Counted from the first letter of the stretch, positions 34,234 through 43,956 are shown. The stretch: DNA of 64,000 nt from Streptomyces ficellus (GCF_009739905.1 NZ_CP034279.1:3906001-3970000), one strand, 5' to 3'. The notes: generated by a model from the letters alone, not told the origin. Made by a program: numbers and translations.

Positions 34234-34692
34234 TCAGACTCGCGTGCCACTCTCACGTTCACGCTCCCGCACCGCGATACGCGCCAGCTTCGTCAGCATC
34301 ATGCCGTTGCGGACCCTGACGAAGTAGTCCACGGGCAGGCCGTGCATCCGCGTGCCGGGGCCGCGCAGGGGGTGCCAGTCCAGGGTGAAGAGCGTGTGCT
34401 CGCCCCAGGGGGTCAGCCTCATGGCGATGCGCGCCGCCCCGAAGGGGTCGGCCTTCGCCTCCAGCTCCAGGCGGTGAGCGGGCTCGGAGATCCGGACGAC
34501 GCAGGTGTCGTCGAGGGTCAGGGGCCCGGCGCCGAGGCGGACCTTCAGCCGGGCGCCCACGTCCGGCCAGTGCGGGTCCGCCGCGAGGACCTCCCGGTTT
34601 CCCGTCACCCACTCCCCGTAGCGGCGGCCGTCGGACAACAGGCGCCAGACGTCGGACGGCGGGCTGAGGATGAGACAGCGGTTCCGGGCCAT
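34234..34692 (-). CDS. SRPBCC-family protein
   Basis: 152 residues of the START/polyketide-cyclase-like helix-grip fold: PPSDVWRLLSDGRRYGEWVTG at the N-terminus, a beta-rich middle and a long C-terminal helix (MMLTKLARIAVRERERES). Such proteins bind small hydrophobic ligands; ligand unknown. AGGAG lies seven bases before ATG 34692. Convergent with gpmA. Confidence 0.8.
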   Translation of the reverse strand: MARNRCLILSPPSDVWRLLSDGRRYGEWVTGNREVLAADPHWPDVGARLKVRLGAGPLTLDDTCVVRISEPAHRLELEAKADPFGAARIAMRLTPWGEHTLFTLDWHPLRGPGTRMHGLPVDYFVRVRNGMMLTKLARIAVRERERESGTRV

Positions 34693-34838
34693 GATCACGC
34701 TCCTGGGGGTGGGCACCGCCAACAGCGTCACGCCCACCGCACCCCGTGCACAGCCCGAAGGTCCGGACGGGTGAGCCGGCAGCCCGGACGGCACCGAACC
34801 GCCCAGGGAAAGGCCCCACGCGAACCGCTCACGCGAAA

Positions 34839-34868
34839 GGGCCCCACCCGGGAAGCCGGACGGGGCCC
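34839..34868 (-). terminator. Terminator of the Cys-rich peptide gene
   Basis: On the minus strand GGGCCCC (complement of 34862-34868) pairs with GGGGCCC (complement of 34839-34845), followed by TTTCGCG. It lies 23 bases past the stop codon of the Cys-rich peptide gene. Confidence 0.5.
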
Positions 34869-34891
34869 CTCCGTGAACACCCGGCGGCGGG

Positions 34892-35041
34892 TCAGCCGCA
34901 GCAGCCGCCGCACTGGCACGGAGCGCCCGACTGGCAGCCGCAGCCGCAGCCCGAGCCGCAGCCACAGGCACCCAGCAGCGGCAGACGGGGCACTTCGACG
35001 GATACTTCCCGGTCGGGGTCGGTCATGGGCGTCTCTGCCAT
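34892..35041 (-). CDS. 49-residue peptide with nine cysteines
   Basis: It starts MAETPMTDPDREVSVEVPRL and its last 25 residues hold nine Cys, mostly as C-x-C and C-C (ACGCGS, GCGCGCQ, PCQCGGCCG). ATG 35041 has GAGGAGGATCC just ahead, a strong ribosome-binding site, and a terminator-like hairpin follows the gene, so it is a real transcription unit. The Gly/Cys pattern resembles bacterial metallothioneins or metal chaperones; a modified-peptide precursor or thiol buffer is also possible. No maturation enzyme is adjacent. An in-frame ATG at 35026 is an alternative. Not recognised as a named family. Confidence 0.75.
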   Translation of the reverse strand: MAETPMTDPDREVSVEVPRLPLLGACGCGSGCGCGCQSGAPCQCGGCCG

Positions 35042-35165
35042 GGATCCTCCTCGAAGACGTACGTTCCAAGGCGTACGTCGCCTCTCCCCATTGCATGCCC
35101 ACCCGTCAGGGCGCATCAACGGCGCACAGACGTGCGGATCCCGCGCCGCGCACGTCCCGCGCGCG

Positions 35166-35846
35166 TCACGCGCCCTCGACCGGTGCCTCCGACTGCTGGA
35201 GCTCGTCCGCGTGCTCGCCCGTCACCAGGTAGACGACACGCTTGGCGACCGACACCGCGTGGTCGGCGAACCGCTCGTAGTAGCGGCCCAGCAGCGTCAC
35301 GTCGACCGCCGTCTCGATGCCGTGCTTCCAGCGGTCGTCCATCAGGTGCTGGAACAGCGTCCGGTGCAGCCGGTCCATCTCGTCGTCGTCGGCCTCCAGC
35401 TGGAGCGCCAGGTCGACGTCCTTGGTGATGATGACCTCCGCCGCCTTCGCCATCAGGCGCTGCGCCAGCTGCCCCATCTCCAGGATCGTGGCGTGCAGGT
35501 CGCGCGGCACCGCCGCGTCGGGGAAACGCAGCCGGGCCAGCTTCGCCACGTGCTGGGCCAGGTCGCCGGAGCGCTCCAGGTCCGCGCTCATCCGCAGCGA
35601 GGTCACCACGATCCGCAGGTCCGTCGCCACCGGCTGCTGCCGGGCCAGCAGGGCTATCGCCCGGGCCTCCAGGTCGTGCTGGAGGTCGTCGACCTTCTGG
35701 TCGGCCGCGATCACGGCCTCCGCCAGCTTCAGGTCCGCGTCGAGCATCGCCGTCGTGGCGCGCCCGACCGCCGACCCGACCAGCCGGGCCATCTCGACCA
35801 GGCCCTCGCCGATCGAGTCCAGTTCCTCGTGGTACGCGTCCCGCAT
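35166..35846 (-). CDS. phoU: PhoU phosphate-signalling protein
   Basis: 226 residues made of two PhoU three-helix bundles. It starts MRDAYHEELDSIGEGLVEMARLVGSAVGRAT; metal-binding E/D-xxx-D motifs appear in both halves (DLQHDLEARAIALLARQQP, then LHRTLFQHLMDD, RYYERFADHAVSVAKRVVYLVTGE). PhoU restrains PhoR and the Pst transporter when phosphate is plentiful. It is divergent from phoR-phoP with PHO boxes between, the normal Streptomyces arrangement. Confidence 0.95.
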   Translation of the reverse strand: MRDAYHEELDSIGEGLVEMARLVGSAVGRATTAMLDADLKLAEAVIAADQKVDDLQHDLEARAIALLARQQPVATDLRIVVTSLRMSADLERSGDLAQHVAKLARLRFPDAAVPRDLHATILEMGQLAQRLMAKAAEVIITKDVDLALQLEADDDEMDRLHRTLFQHLMDDRWKHGIETAVDVTLLGRYYERFADHAVSVAKRVVYLVTGEHADELQQSEAPVEGA

Positions 35847-35955
35847 GGATGTGCCTCTCTCACTACGACCGGTCTCACTGTGACCGACAGGGGTCCGGGT
35901 GGGGCTCGGTCCCCACGCTTACACGCTCCGAGGGCAAAAAGTCCGGGGCCTCCAC

Positions 35956-35988
35956 CCCAAGTGAACCGTCACTTTCCCCTCGGTGAAC
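35956..35988 (-). promoter_or_regulatory. PHO box (three 11-base units) between phoU and phoR
   Basis: Reading the minus strand: GTTCACCGAGG (35978-35988), GGAAAGTGACG (35967-35977) and GTTCACTTGGG (35956-35966). Units 1 and 3 fit the PhoP direct-repeat consensus GTTCACYYRGC at exactly 22-base spacing; the middle one is degenerate. PhoP binding here would control phoU and, with overlap, phoRP. Confidence 0.75.
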
Positions 35989-36061
35989 TCTGGGCGACGA
36001 CTGTTCGAGCCGACCCCCTCATGGCTGGGAGAGTGTCCGCGGCCACGCATAACCTGGATGC

Positions 36062-37303
36062 ATGGACGTGAACGCGGCGGTCGCCGCAGTGGCCGCGATC
36101 GCCGGGGCGTGCACCGGCGTGATCGCCATGCTGGCGTTCCGCTGGAGCGAGCGCGACCAGGCAAGGCCCACCCGGACCTCCCTCCACACCGACGCGGTGC
36201 TGCCGCCGGGGGTGGACACGGTCCTGTCCGTGCTGCGCTCCTCGGCGGTCGTCCTCGACGAGAGCGACTCCGTCGTCAAGGCCAGCTCGGCAGCGTACGC
36301 GCTGGGGCTCGTCCGCGGCGGCAAGCTCGCCGTCGAACCCATGCTCCACATGGCCCGCGACACCCGCCGCGACGGGGAGATACGCCAGGTCGAGCTGGAC
36401 CTGCCGCGGCGCGGCACCGGCCGGGGCGAGGCCCTCGCCGTCTCCGCCCGCGTCGCCCCGCTCGGCTCCCGCCTCGTGCTGCTGCTGGTCGAGGACCTCA
36501 CCGAGGCCCGCCGCATCGAGGCCGTACGCCGCGACTTCGTCGCCAACGTCAGCCATGAGCTCAAGACACCCGTCGGCGCCCTCTCCCTGCTGTCCGAGGC
36601 CGTCATGGACGCCTCCGACGACCCCGAGGCCGTCATGCGCTTCGCGGGCCGCATGCAGATAGAGGCCACCCGCCTCACCAACCTCGTCCAGGAGCTGATC
36701 GACCTCTCCCGGGTCCAGAACGACGACCCGCTGGAGGACGCCGAGCCCGTCCGCGTCGACGAGCTCGTCGCGGAGGCCATCGACCGCTCCCGGCAGCCCG
36801 CCTCCAGCAAGCAGATCACCATGGCCGCCGGAGGCACCGCCGACCTGCGCGTCTGGGGGCACCGCGGCCAGCTCGCCGCCGCCCTCGGCAACCTCGTCGA
36901 GAACGCCGTGAACTACTCCCCGGCCCACACCCGCGTGGGCATCGCCGCCCGCCGCGTCACCGCGCCCGGGGGCGACCAGATCGAGATCGCGGTCACCGAC
37001 CAGGGCATAGGCATCCCCGACAAGGACAAGGAGCGCATCTTCGAGCGCTTCTACCGCGTCGACCCCGCCCGCTCCCGCGCGACCGGCGGCACCGGCCTCG
37101 GCCTCGCCATCGTCAAGCACGTGGCCGCCTCGCACGGCGGGGAGGTCACCGTCTGGAGCACCGAGGGCCAGGGCTCCACGTTCACCCTCCGCCTCCCCGA
37201 GGCCGGCGCCGTGCGGGACCGCCCGTCCCGTTCCGGTCACTCCCCGCAGTACCACTCCGAGAACCACCAAGAACCCCTTACCGCCCCGGAGGTCCTTCCG
37301 TGA
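36062..37303 (+). CDS. phoR: PhoR sensor histidine kinase
   Basis: 413 residues. One N-terminal transmembrane helix (about 3-23), a PAS-like sensor region (about 45-140), the phosphoacceptor His in FVANVSHELKTPVGAL (about residue 165) and a complete ATPase domain with N (NLVENAVNYS), G1 (DQGIGIP), F and G2 (GTGLGLAIVKH). It phosphorylates PhoP under phosphate limitation. TAACCT ends 6 bases before ATG 36062, so it is probably leaderless. The last four bases overlap phoP. Confidence 0.95.
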   Translation: MDVNAAVAAVAAIAGACTGVIAMLAFRWSERDQARPTRTSLHTDAVLPPGVDTVLSVLRSSAVVLDESDSVVKASSAAYALGLVRGGKLAVEPMLHMARDTRRDGEIRQVELDLPRRGTGRGEALAVSARVAPLGSRLVLLLVEDLTEARRIEAVRRDFVANVSHELKTPVGALSLLSEAVMDASDDPEAVMRFAGRMQIEATRLTNLVQELIDLSRVQNDDPLEDAEPVRVDELVAEAIDRSRQPASSKQITMAAGGTADLRVWGHRGQLAAALGNLVENAVNYSPAHTRVGIAARRVTAPGGDQIEIAVTDQGIGIPDKDKERIFERFYRVDPARSRATGGTGLGLAIVKHVAASHGGEVTVWSTEGQGSTFTLRLPEAGAVRDRPSRSGHSPQYHSENHQEPLTAPEVLP

Positions 37304-37980
37304 CCCGTGTGCTCGTCGTCGAGGATGAGGAATCATTCAGCGACGCCCTGTCCTACATGCTCCGCAAGGAGGGCTTCGAGGTCGCCGTCGCGACCACCGG
37401 CCCCGAGGGGCTCGACGAATTCGAGCGCAACGGCGCCGACCTCGTCCTGCTCGACCTCATGCTGCCGGGCCTGCCCGGCACAGAGGTCTGCCGCCAGCTG
37501 CGCGGCCGGTCGAACGTCCCGGTCATCATGGTGACCGCCAAAGACAGCGAGATCGACAAGGTCGTGGGGCTGGAGATAGGGGCGGACGACTACGTCACCA
37601 AGCCCTTCTCGTCCCGCGAGCTGGTCGCCCGCATCCGCGCGGTGCTGCGCCGCCGCGGCGAGCCGGAGGAGGTCACCCCCGCGGCCCTGGAGGCCGGGCC
37701 GGTCCGCATGGACGTGGACCGTCACGTCGTCACGGTCGCGGGCGGCAAGGTCGACCTGCCGCTGAAGGAGTTCGACCTGCTGGAGATGCTGCTGCGCAAC
37801 GCGGGCCGGGTCCTCACCCGCATGCAGCTGATCGACCGGGTCTGGGGCGCGGACTACGTGGGCGACACCAAGACCCTCGACGTCCACGTCAAGCGCCTGC
37901 GCGCCAAGATCGAGCCCGACCCCGGCGCCCCCCGCTACCTCGTCACGGTCCGCGGCCTCGGCTACAAGTTCGAGCCGTAG
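37300..37980 (+). CDS. phoP: PhoP response regulator
   Basis: 226 residues, OmpR/PhoB family. Receiver at 1-120 with the acidic pair (VEDEES), phosphoacceptor Asp in LVLLDLMLPG, and Lys in VTKPFSS. Winged-helix domain at 130-226 (LPLKEFDLLEMLLRNAGRVL, DVHVKRLRAKIE, RGLGYKFEP). Master regulator of phosphate genes and, indirectly, of antibiotic production in Streptomyces. Starts with GTG overlapping the phoR stop (GTGA). A perfect 15-bp terminator follows. Confidence 0.96.
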   Translation: MTRVLVVEDEESFSDALSYMLRKEGFEVAVATTGPEGLDEFERNGADLVLLDLMLPGLPGTEVCRQLRGRSNVPVIMVTAKDSEIDKVVGLEIGADDYVTKPFSSRELVARIRAVLRRRGEPEEVTPAALEAGPVRMDVDRHVVTVAGGKVDLPLKEFDLLEMLLRNAGRVLTRMQLIDRVWGADYVGDTKTLDVHVKRLRAKIEPDPGAPRYLVTVRGLGYKFEP

Positions 37981-38025
37981 GCCGTAAGCCGTCCGCCCGT
38001 ACGCCCGCCCCGCCTCACGCACGCC

Positions 38026-38059
38026 GAAGGGGCGCCCCACCGCAGTGGGGCGCCCCTTC
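38026..38059. terminator. Terminator after phoP
   Basis: GAAGGGGCGCCCCAC (38026-38040), CGCA loop, GTGGGGCGCCCCTTC (38045-38059): perfect 15-bp stem between phoP and the convergent lipoprotein gene. Confidence 0.8.
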
Positions 38060-38105
38060 AGCGTGTACGGGTACGAGCGCCTGTACGTGTACGGGTGCGG
38101 GTGCG

Positions 38106-38822
38106 TCAGTGGCCGGTGCCGTGCGACGCCGAGGCGGAGTCGGACGGCTCGGCGCCCGCGCCCGCGTCGCCCTCGGGCTCGCCCTGGCCGTCGTTGTCCT
38201 CGTTGGGGGCGTCCGGCGCGCCCGGCGAGGCGGAGGCGCTGCCGGTGGGCTGGCCCGACGGCGGGGCGGGCGGGACGGACGGGGTCGGCTCCGCCGGCTT
38301 CTGCGGCACCTCGGCCGGGCCGTAGCCCGTGAAGTAGCCGGTCGCCGGGACGACGAAGGCCTCGAGCTTCACGTCGCCGGTCTCGCTGAGCTTGAAGACG
38401 ACGTCCTGCCCGTTGCCGTCCTCGACGGCCTCGCGGCCCTTCTCGATGACCGCGGAGGCGTTGCCCTTGCCGCCGAGGAGGACCGAGCCGCCCGCCGGGA
38501 TGCTGATCGGGCCGGAGCCGCCGGCGGCGGTGAGCTTGACCTGGGCGTCGGAGCCGGGCAGCTCGATCGCCTCCAGGGTCTCCGCCTTGGCGCCGTTGTT
38601 GAACAGCATCGCCGTGACGACGGCGGGACCCACCGCGTCCAGCTTCGGCTGCGTGATCACCAGGGCGTTCTGGATCTTGACGGTGCCGACCGAGGTGGCG
38701 GCGTTGTCCGGCTTGACGCCGAGGGTCTGCGCGTTGTTGCCCGCACCGCAGGCGGAGAGCGAGGCGATCGAGAACACGATGGCGGTGGCGGCGAGGGCGC
38801 CGCGTCGAAGGCTGCGGCTCAC
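38106..38822 (-). CDS. Lipoprotein with copper-chaperone-like (DUF461-type) domain
   Basis: 238 residues. Signal peptide with lipobox SLSAC (Cys25), so anchored outside the membrane. The next ~140 residues form a beta-rich domain (VQNALVITQP-like start, VTAMLFNNG, SIPAGGSVLLGGKG) similar to small secreted DUF461/PCuAC-like proteins, but the copper-binding H-M..M residues are not obvious. The last ~60 residues are a disordered Pro/Ser/Glu/Asp tail ending ASHGTGH. Not recognised further. Convergent with phoP. Confidence 0.75.
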   Translation of the reverse strand: MSRSLRRGALAATAIVFSIASLSACGAGNNAQTLGVKPDNAATSVGTVKIQNALVITQPKLDAVGPAVVTAMLFNNGAKAETLEAIELPGSDAQVKLTAAGGSGPISIPAGGSVLLGGKGNASAVIEKGREAVEDGNGQDVVFKLSETGDVKLEAFVVPATGYFTGYGPAEVPQKPAEPTPSVPPAPPSGQPTGSASASPGAPDAPNEDNDGQGEPEGDAGAGAEPSDSASASHGTGH

Positions 38823-39466
38823 GGCGGCGGCAACTCCTAGGACGTACGGACGGAGGGACGGGCACGGTCTGGCGGTACTCGTGGCCGGGGCGGTCCGGGG
38901 GCCGACCCGGTGAAGGGGGCTTAAGGATCACTCGGCGCGCTCAGGTTACCGACCCCTCCGCCCCGCCCCGCACCCGACCCGCCCCAGTCCCGTGTCGGGG
39001 ACCCGCCGGGCGCGGGCGGGATCCGCCGCCGTCACCGCTCCGCCCCGCGTTCACATAACCACTCTTGATCAATTCCGGGGCCCTCGCGCATTCCTTGCGA
39101 AAAGGCCGGGGCGATCACGCTCGGCGGTCAACGCGCGGGCGGTGGTCGTCAATTTCGACAAACATCCGCGGCGCCCGCCCGTACGAGTGAGCGGCCGCCG
39201 AACGGAGTACGGGAAGTTCACCTCCTGGAACCCGACAAACCGGGATGATTCGCCTCTCAGGGGCGTCCGTCAGGGGGTGTGACGTGCCCGTTTCCGTCCC
39301 CCCGTGCAGCCGCTCCGACCTGCGAATACCTCGTTCCGGAAGGCGTCCGCAGCACGTTCGCGTTGCTGTTGTCAAGCCCCGAGATATGCCCTGACCTGCG
39401 AAAACGCCATTCAGAAGAAGCCGAATCCGTGTTACCCTGGATAGCCACGGAAGGGGTACCTGTCAC
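38823..39466. other. Intergenic region with carD promoter
   Basis: 644 bases without a convincing gene. TTCAGA (39410-39415), 17 bases and TACCCT (39433-39438) form a plausible promoter; GGAAGGGG (39449-39456) is the carD ribosome-binding site. GACCTGCGAA occurs twice, at 39317-39326 and 39393-39402, a direct repeat that may be a regulator site. Around 39050-39080 there is an unusually AT-rich patch. Confidence 0.55.
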
Positions 39467-39949
39467 ATGACGTTCAAGGTTGGCGACACCGTGGTCTATC
39501 CCCATCACGGGGCCGCGCTGATCGAGGCCATCGAAACTCGCCAGATCAAAGGCGTGGACAAGACCTACTTGGTGCTCAAGGTCGCCCAGGGCGACCTGAC
39601 GGTTCGCGTGCCCGCGGACAATGCGGAGTTCGTCGGCGTGCGCGACGTGGTCGGGCAGGACGGACTGGACCGGGTCTTCGAGGTGCTGCGCGCACCGTAC
39701 GCCGAGGAGCCGACGAACTGGTCCCGTCGCTACAAGGCAAATCTCGAGAAGCTCGCCTCCGGCGATGTCATCAAGGTCGCCGAAGTGGTGCGTGACCTGT
39801 GGCGTCGTGAGCGTGAGCGCGGTCTCTCCGCAGGAGAGAAGCGCATGCTCGCCAAGGCGCGGCAGATCCTGGTGAGCGAGCTGGCGCTCGCGGAGAACAC
39901 CAATGAGGACAAGGCCGAGGCCCTGCTCGACGAGGTCCTCGCGTCCTGA
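39467..39949 (+). CDS. carD: CarD-family transcription factor
   Basis: 160 residues. The N-terminal RNA-polymerase-interacting domain ([20 protein letters not shown], about 1-60) and the C-terminal helical DNA-binding domain (ending around 160 with [21 protein letters not shown]) are both intact. CarD binds the beta subunit and stabilises open complexes at rRNA and other promoters. It is essential in mycobacteria. The ispD-ispF pair downstream is the usual actinobacterial order. Confidence 0.95.
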   Translation: MTFKVGDTVVYPHHGAALIEAIETRQIKGVDKTYLVLKVAQGDLTVRVPADNAEFVGVRDVVGQDGLDRVFEVLRAPYAEEPTNWSRRYKANLEKLASGDVIKVAEVVRDLWRRERERGLSAGEKRMLAKARQILVSELALAENTNEDKAEALLDEVLAS

Positions 39950-40220
39950 CGCGTCGCGCGCGGCCACCGGTCGTCGCAACGCGCAGCGGATGAGAAGCGA
40001 TGCCGCGGTGCCCGCTGACATGCTGTGAGAACAGCCGTGTCGCCGGGCGCTGCGGCATGTCCGGCTCCAGGACCGCTTCCGCCCGTACGGGCCTCGTGCC
40101 CGGGCAGTCGGCGCAGTCGCCCGGCCCGGGTCACGGAAGGGTCCGGTCAAGGCGTCGCGCCGCCCCGCAGAAGGCCATACCCACGTCGGCCGAGTCGACA
40201 AACCTGCCGGAGTGCAACCG

Positions 40221-40958
40221 ATGTCAGACGTCAGTCCCCCCACCCGCACCGCCGCGGTCATCCCCGCCGCCGGCCGGGGAGTACGGCTCGGCCCGGGCGC
40301 CCCGAAGGCGCTCCGCGCGCTGAACGGGACGCCCATGCTCATCCACGCGGTCCGCGCCATGGCGGCCTCCCGCGCGGTCTCCCTCGTCGTCGTGGTCGCC
40401 CCGCCGGACGGCGCGCCCGAGGTGAAGAACCTCCTCGACACGCACGCCCTGCCCGAGAGGACCGACTACCGCGTCGTCCCCGGCGGCGAGACCCGCCAGG
40501 AGTCCGTGCGCCTCGGGCTGGAGGCGCTGCCCGACGACATCACGGCCGTCCTCGTCCACGACGCGGCCCGCCCGCTCGTACCCGTCGACACCGTCGACGC
40601 GGTCGTCGAGGCCGTCCGCGACGGAGCCGTCGCCGTCGTGCCCGCCGTACCGCTCGCCGACACCGTCAAGCAGGTCGAGCCGCGCGAGAAGGGCGAGGCC
40701 GAGCCCGTCCTCGCCACGCCCGACCGCGCCACCCTCCGCGCCGTGCAGACCCCGCAGGGCTTCGACCGCGACACGCTCGTGCGCGCCCACGCGACCGTCA
40801 CGGACAACGTCACCGACGACGCGAGCATGGTCGAACAGCTCGGCGAGCCGGTCGTCGTGGTGCCCGGCCACGAGGAGGCGTTCAAGGTGACCCGCCCGCT
40901 CGATCTCGTACTCGCCGAGGCGGTCCTCGCCCGGAGGAGGGCCAACGATGGCTTCTGA
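40221..40958 (+). CDS. ispD: IspD, 2-C-methyl-D-erythritol 4-phosphate cytidylyltransferase
   Basis: 245 residues. Third step of the MEP isoprenoid pathway: CTP plus MEP gives CDP-ME. The nucleotide-binding motif is [20 protein letters not shown] (about residues 12-31); later VHDAARPLV and TPQGFDRD are conserved. ATG 40221 is chosen over 40212 for spacing to GGAG. The stop overlaps ispF by 11 bases, so the two enzymes are translationally coupled. Confidence 0.95.
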   Translation: MSDVSPPTRTAAVIPAAGRGVRLGPGAPKALRALNGTPMLIHAVRAMAASRAVSLVVVVAPPDGAPEVKNLLDTHALPERTDYRVVPGGETRQESVRLGLEALPDDITAVLVHDAARPLVPVDTVDAVVEAVRDGAVAVVPAVPLADTVKQVEPREKGEAEPVLATPDRATLRAVQTPQGFDRDTLVRAHATVTDNVTDDASMVEQLGEPVVVVPGHEEAFKVTRPLDLVLAEAVLARRRANDGF

Positions 40959-41436
40959 CCTGCCCAGCATCGGCATCGGCACCGACGTCCACGCCTTCGA
41001 GAAGGGCCGCGAACTGTGGTGCGCGGGCCTCCTCTGGGAGGACTCCGACGGCTACGGGCTGGCCGGGCACTCCGACGGCGACGTGGCCGCCCACGCCGCC
41101 TGCGACGCCCTGTTCTCCGCCGCCGGCGTCGGCGACCTCGGCGCCCACTTCGGCACCTCCCGCCCCGAGTGGTCCGGCGCCTCCGGCGTGACGCTCCTCG
41201 CCGAGGCCGCCCGGATCGTCCGCGCCGAGGGCTTCGAGATCGGCAACATCGCCGTCCAGGTCATCGGCGTACGCCCGAAGATCGGCAAGCGGCGCGACGA
41301 GGCGCAGAAGGCGCTGGGCGCGGCGGCCGGGGCGCCCGTCGCGGTGTCCGGCACGACGACGGACGGCCTCGGGCTCACCGGCCGCGCCGAGGGCCTCGCC
41401 GCCATCGCCACGGCGCTCCTCGTACGGCGCGGCTGA
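40948..41436 (+). CDS. ispF: IspF, 2-C-methyl-D-erythritol 2,4-cyclodiphosphate synthase
   Basis: 162 residues, trimeric MEP-pathway enzyme. Metal ligands lie in GIGTDVHAF (Asp and His) and [20 protein letters not shown]; the substrate loop GLTGRAEG follows near the C-terminus. It converts CDP-ME 2-phosphate to the cyclic diphosphate with release of CMP. It is separate from ispD here, not fused, but overlaps its end. Confidence 0.95.
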   Translation: MASDLPSIGIGTDVHAFEKGRELWCAGLLWEDSDGYGLAGHSDGDVAAHAACDALFSAAGVGDLGAHFGTSRPEWSGASGVTLLAEAARIVRAEGFEIGNIAVQVIGVRPKIGKRRDEAQKALGAAAGAPVAVSGTTTDGLGLTGRAEGLAAIATALLVRRG

Positions 41437-41494
41437 AGCGCCCGTTCCGCCCTACGGGCGCGGGGCACTGGCACGCGCCCACTACCCTGGAGTG

Positions 41495-42889
41495 GTGACT
41501 ATTCGTCTGTACGACACCAGCGCCCGGCAGATCCGTGACTTCTCCCCGCTCACGCCGGGCTGCGTCTCGATCTACCTGTGCGGTGCCACCGTGCAGGCCG
41601 CCCCGCACATCGGTCACATCCGGTCGGGGCTCAACTTCGACATCATGCGCCGCTGGTTCGCCTACCGCGGCTACGACGTCACGTTCGTCCGCAACGTCAC
41701 GGACATCGACGACAAGATCATCGCGAAGTCGGCCGACCAGGGCCGCCCCTGGTGGTCGATCGGGTACGACAACGAGCGCGCGTTCAACGACGGGTACGAG
41801 GCGCTCGGCTGCCTGCCGCCCAGCTACGAGCCGCGCGCCACCGGGCACGTCCCGGAGATGATCGAGATGATGCGCGGCCTGATCGAGCGCGGCCACGCCT
41901 ATGTCGCCGACGGCAGCGTCTACTTCGACGTCCGGTCCTTCCCCGACTACCTGGCGCTGTCGAACCAGGACATCGACGACCTGCGCCAGCCCGACGAGGG
42001 CGTGGCGGGCAAGCGCGACCCGCGCGACTTCGCCATGTGGAAGGCCACCAAGCCCGGCGAGCCCGACTGGGAGACGCCGTGGGGGCGCGGCCGCCCCGGC
42101 TGGCACCTGGAGTGCTCGGCCATGGCGCACAAGTACCTGGGCTCCGCCTTCGACATCCACGGCGGCGGACTGGACCTGGTCTTCCCGCACCACGAGAACG
42201 AGATCGCCCAGGCCAAGGCGTTCGGCGACGAGTTCGCCCGCTACTGGGTGCACAACGCCTGGGTCACCATGAGCGGCGAGAAGATGTCGAAGTCGCTCGG
42301 CAACTCCGTCCTGGTCTCCGAGATGGTCAAGCAGTGGCGGCCGATCGTCCTGCGCTACTACCTCGGCACCCCGCACTACCGGTCGATGATCGAGTACAGC
42401 GAGGAGGCGCTGCGCGAGGCCGAGTCGGCGTTCGCGCGCATCGAGGGCTTCGTCCAGCGGGTCGTCGAGAAGGCCGGACCCGTCGAACCGGCCGCCGAGG
42501 TGCCGCTCGCCTTCGCCGAGGCCATGGACGACGACATGGGCGTCCCGCAGGCGCTGGCGATCATCCACACCACCGTCCGGCAGGGCAACAGCGCGCTGGC
42601 CGCCGACGACAAGGAAGCCGCCGTCGCACGGCTCGCCGAGGTCCGCGCCATGCTCGGCGTCCTCGGCCTGGACCCGCTCGACGCGCACTGGGCCGGCGAG
42701 GCCGACCGGGGCGAGGACCTGCACGGGGTCGTCGACAGCCTCGTACGGCTGGTCCTGGACCAGCGCGAGGCGGCCCGCGCCCGCAAGGACTGGGGCACGG
42801 CCGACGCGATCCGCGACCAGCTGGGCCAGTCCGGGCTCGTCATCGAGGACGGCCCCGACGGGCCGCGCTGGACGCTCGGCGCACGCTGA
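41495..42889 (+). CDS. cysS: Cysteinyl-tRNA synthetase
   Basis: 464 residues. HIGH motif as PHIGHIRSG, KMSKS as GEKMSKSLGNS, zinc ligands in YLCGATV and the later LECSAMAH with a His. Charges tRNA-Cys in translation. GTG 41495 is preferred to GTG 41492 because TACCCT ends 6 bases before it, the leaderless arrangement seen at other starts here. It lies beside rlmB as in most actinobacteria. Confidence 0.96.
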   Translation: MTIRLYDTSARQIRDFSPLTPGCVSIYLCGATVQAAPHIGHIRSGLNFDIMRRWFAYRGYDVTFVRNVTDIDDKIIAKSADQGRPWWSIGYDNERAFNDGYEALGCLPPSYEPRATGHVPEMIEMMRGLIERGHAYVADGSVYFDVRSFPDYLALSNQDIDDLRQPDEGVAGKRDPRDFAMWKATKPGEPDWETPWGRGRPGWHLECSAMAHKYLGSAFDIHGGGLDLVFPHHENEIAQAKAFGDEFARYWVHNAWVTMSGEKMSKSLGNSVLVSEMVKQWRPIVLRYYLGTPHYRSMIEYSEEALREAESAFARIEGFVQRVVEKAGPVEPAAEVPLAFAEAMDDDMGVPQALAIIHTTVRQGNSALAADDKEAAVARLAEVRAMLGVLGLDPLDAHWAGEADRGEDLHGVVDSLVRLVLDQREAARARKDWGTADAIRDQLGQSGLVIEDGPDGPRWTLGAR

Positions 42890-42965
42890 GCCCTCGCCGG
42901 CACGCTTCCGCTGGCACACTTCATATACACGTACGTACGACACGCATCGACAGAGCAGGTAAGTC

Positions 42966-43916
42966 ATGGCCGGGAACAGCCAGCGCAGGAACCGCCGCAC
43001 GTCCAACAAGAAGGGCGCGACGGTCGGCAGCGGTGGCCAGCGGCGCCGGGGCCTCGAGGGCAAGGGCCCCACGCCGCCCGCGTCCGCGCGCAAGGGCCAT
43101 GTGAAGAACCGCGTCGCCAACGCCAAGGCCAAGCAGACCCAGCGCCGCCAGGTCGCCCGCCGCGGCGGCAAGGGCTCGTCCGAGATGGTCGTCGGCCGCA
43201 ACCCCGTCTTCGAGGCGCTGCGGGACGGCGTACCGGCGTCGACGCTGTACGTGCAGCAGTTCATCGACAACGACGAGCGGGTGCGCGACGCGCTGAAGCT
43301 CGCGGCCGACCGCGGCGGCATCAACCTCATGGAGGCCCCGCGCGCCGAGCTGGACCGCATGACGAACGGGCTCAACCACCAGGGCCTCGTCCTCCAGGTC
43401 CCGCCGTACGAGTACGCCCACCCCGAGGACCTCGCCGCCGCCGCCTTCGACGACGGCGAGGACCCGCTGATCGTCGCCCTCGACGGCGTGACCGACCCGC
43501 GCAACCTCGGCGCCGTCGTCCGCTCCGTCTCCGCGTTCGGCGGCCACGGCGTCGTCGTGCCCGAGCGGCGCGCCGCCGGGATGACCGCCGGTGCCTGGAA
43601 GACCGCCGCGGGCACCGCCGCCCGCACCCCGGTCGCCCGCGCCACCAACCTCACCCGCGCCCTCGAGGCGTACCAGAAGGCCGGCATCACCGTCGTCGGC
43701 CTGGCCGCTGACGGCGACGCCGAGGTCGGCGACCTGGAGGCCCTGGGCGGCCCGGTCGTCATCGTCGTCGGCAGCGAGGGCAAGGGCCTGTCCCGCCTGG
43801 TCGGCGAGACCTGCGACCACCTCGTCCGCATCCCCATGCCGGGCGGCGCCGAGTCCCTCAACGCGGGTGTCGCGGCCGGTGTGGTGCTGTACGAGGCGGC
43901 CCGCCGGCGCGCCTGA
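42966..43916 (+). CDS. rlmB: RlmB-type 23S rRNA 2'-O-ribose methyltransferase (SpoU family)
   Basis: 316 residues. Basic N-terminal extension ([14 protein letters not shown]), an L30e-like substrate-binding domain ([14 protein letters not shown]) and the SPOUT catalytic domain with the three SpoU motifs: [28 protein letters not shown] and [22 protein letters not shown] (positions about 180-310). It methylates the ribose of a conserved guanosine in 23S rRNA. ATG 42966 follows GAGCAGGT. Confidence 0.92.
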   Translation: MAGNSQRRNRRTSNKKGATVGSGGQRRRGLEGKGPTPPASARKGHVKNRVANAKAKQTQRRQVARRGGKGSSEMVVGRNPVFEALRDGVPASTLYVQQFIDNDERVRDALKLAADRGGINLMEAPRAELDRMTNGLNHQGLVLQVPPYEYAHPEDLAAAAFDDGEDPLIVALDGVTDPRNLGAVVRSVSAFGGHGVVVPERRAAGMTAGAWKTAAGTAARTPVARATNLTRALEAYQKAGITVVGLAADGDAEVGDLEALGGPVVIVVGSEGKGLSRLVGETCDHLVRIPMPGGAESLNAGVAAGVVLYEAARRRA

Positions 43917-43932
43917 TCCCGCACGATCCCGG

Positions 43933-43956
43933 GACCCGTCATGATCTTGACGGGTC
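43933..43956 (+). terminator. Terminator after rlmB
   Basis: GACCCGTCA (43933-43941), loop TGATCT, TGACGGGTC (43948-43956): a 9-bp stem 17 bases past the stop codon. Confidence 0.6.

Noticed and set aside
38992..39282. Small gene between the lipoprotein and carD
   Set aside because: Arg/Ala/Thr-rich, no ribosome-binding site and no motif; the region is better read as promoter.
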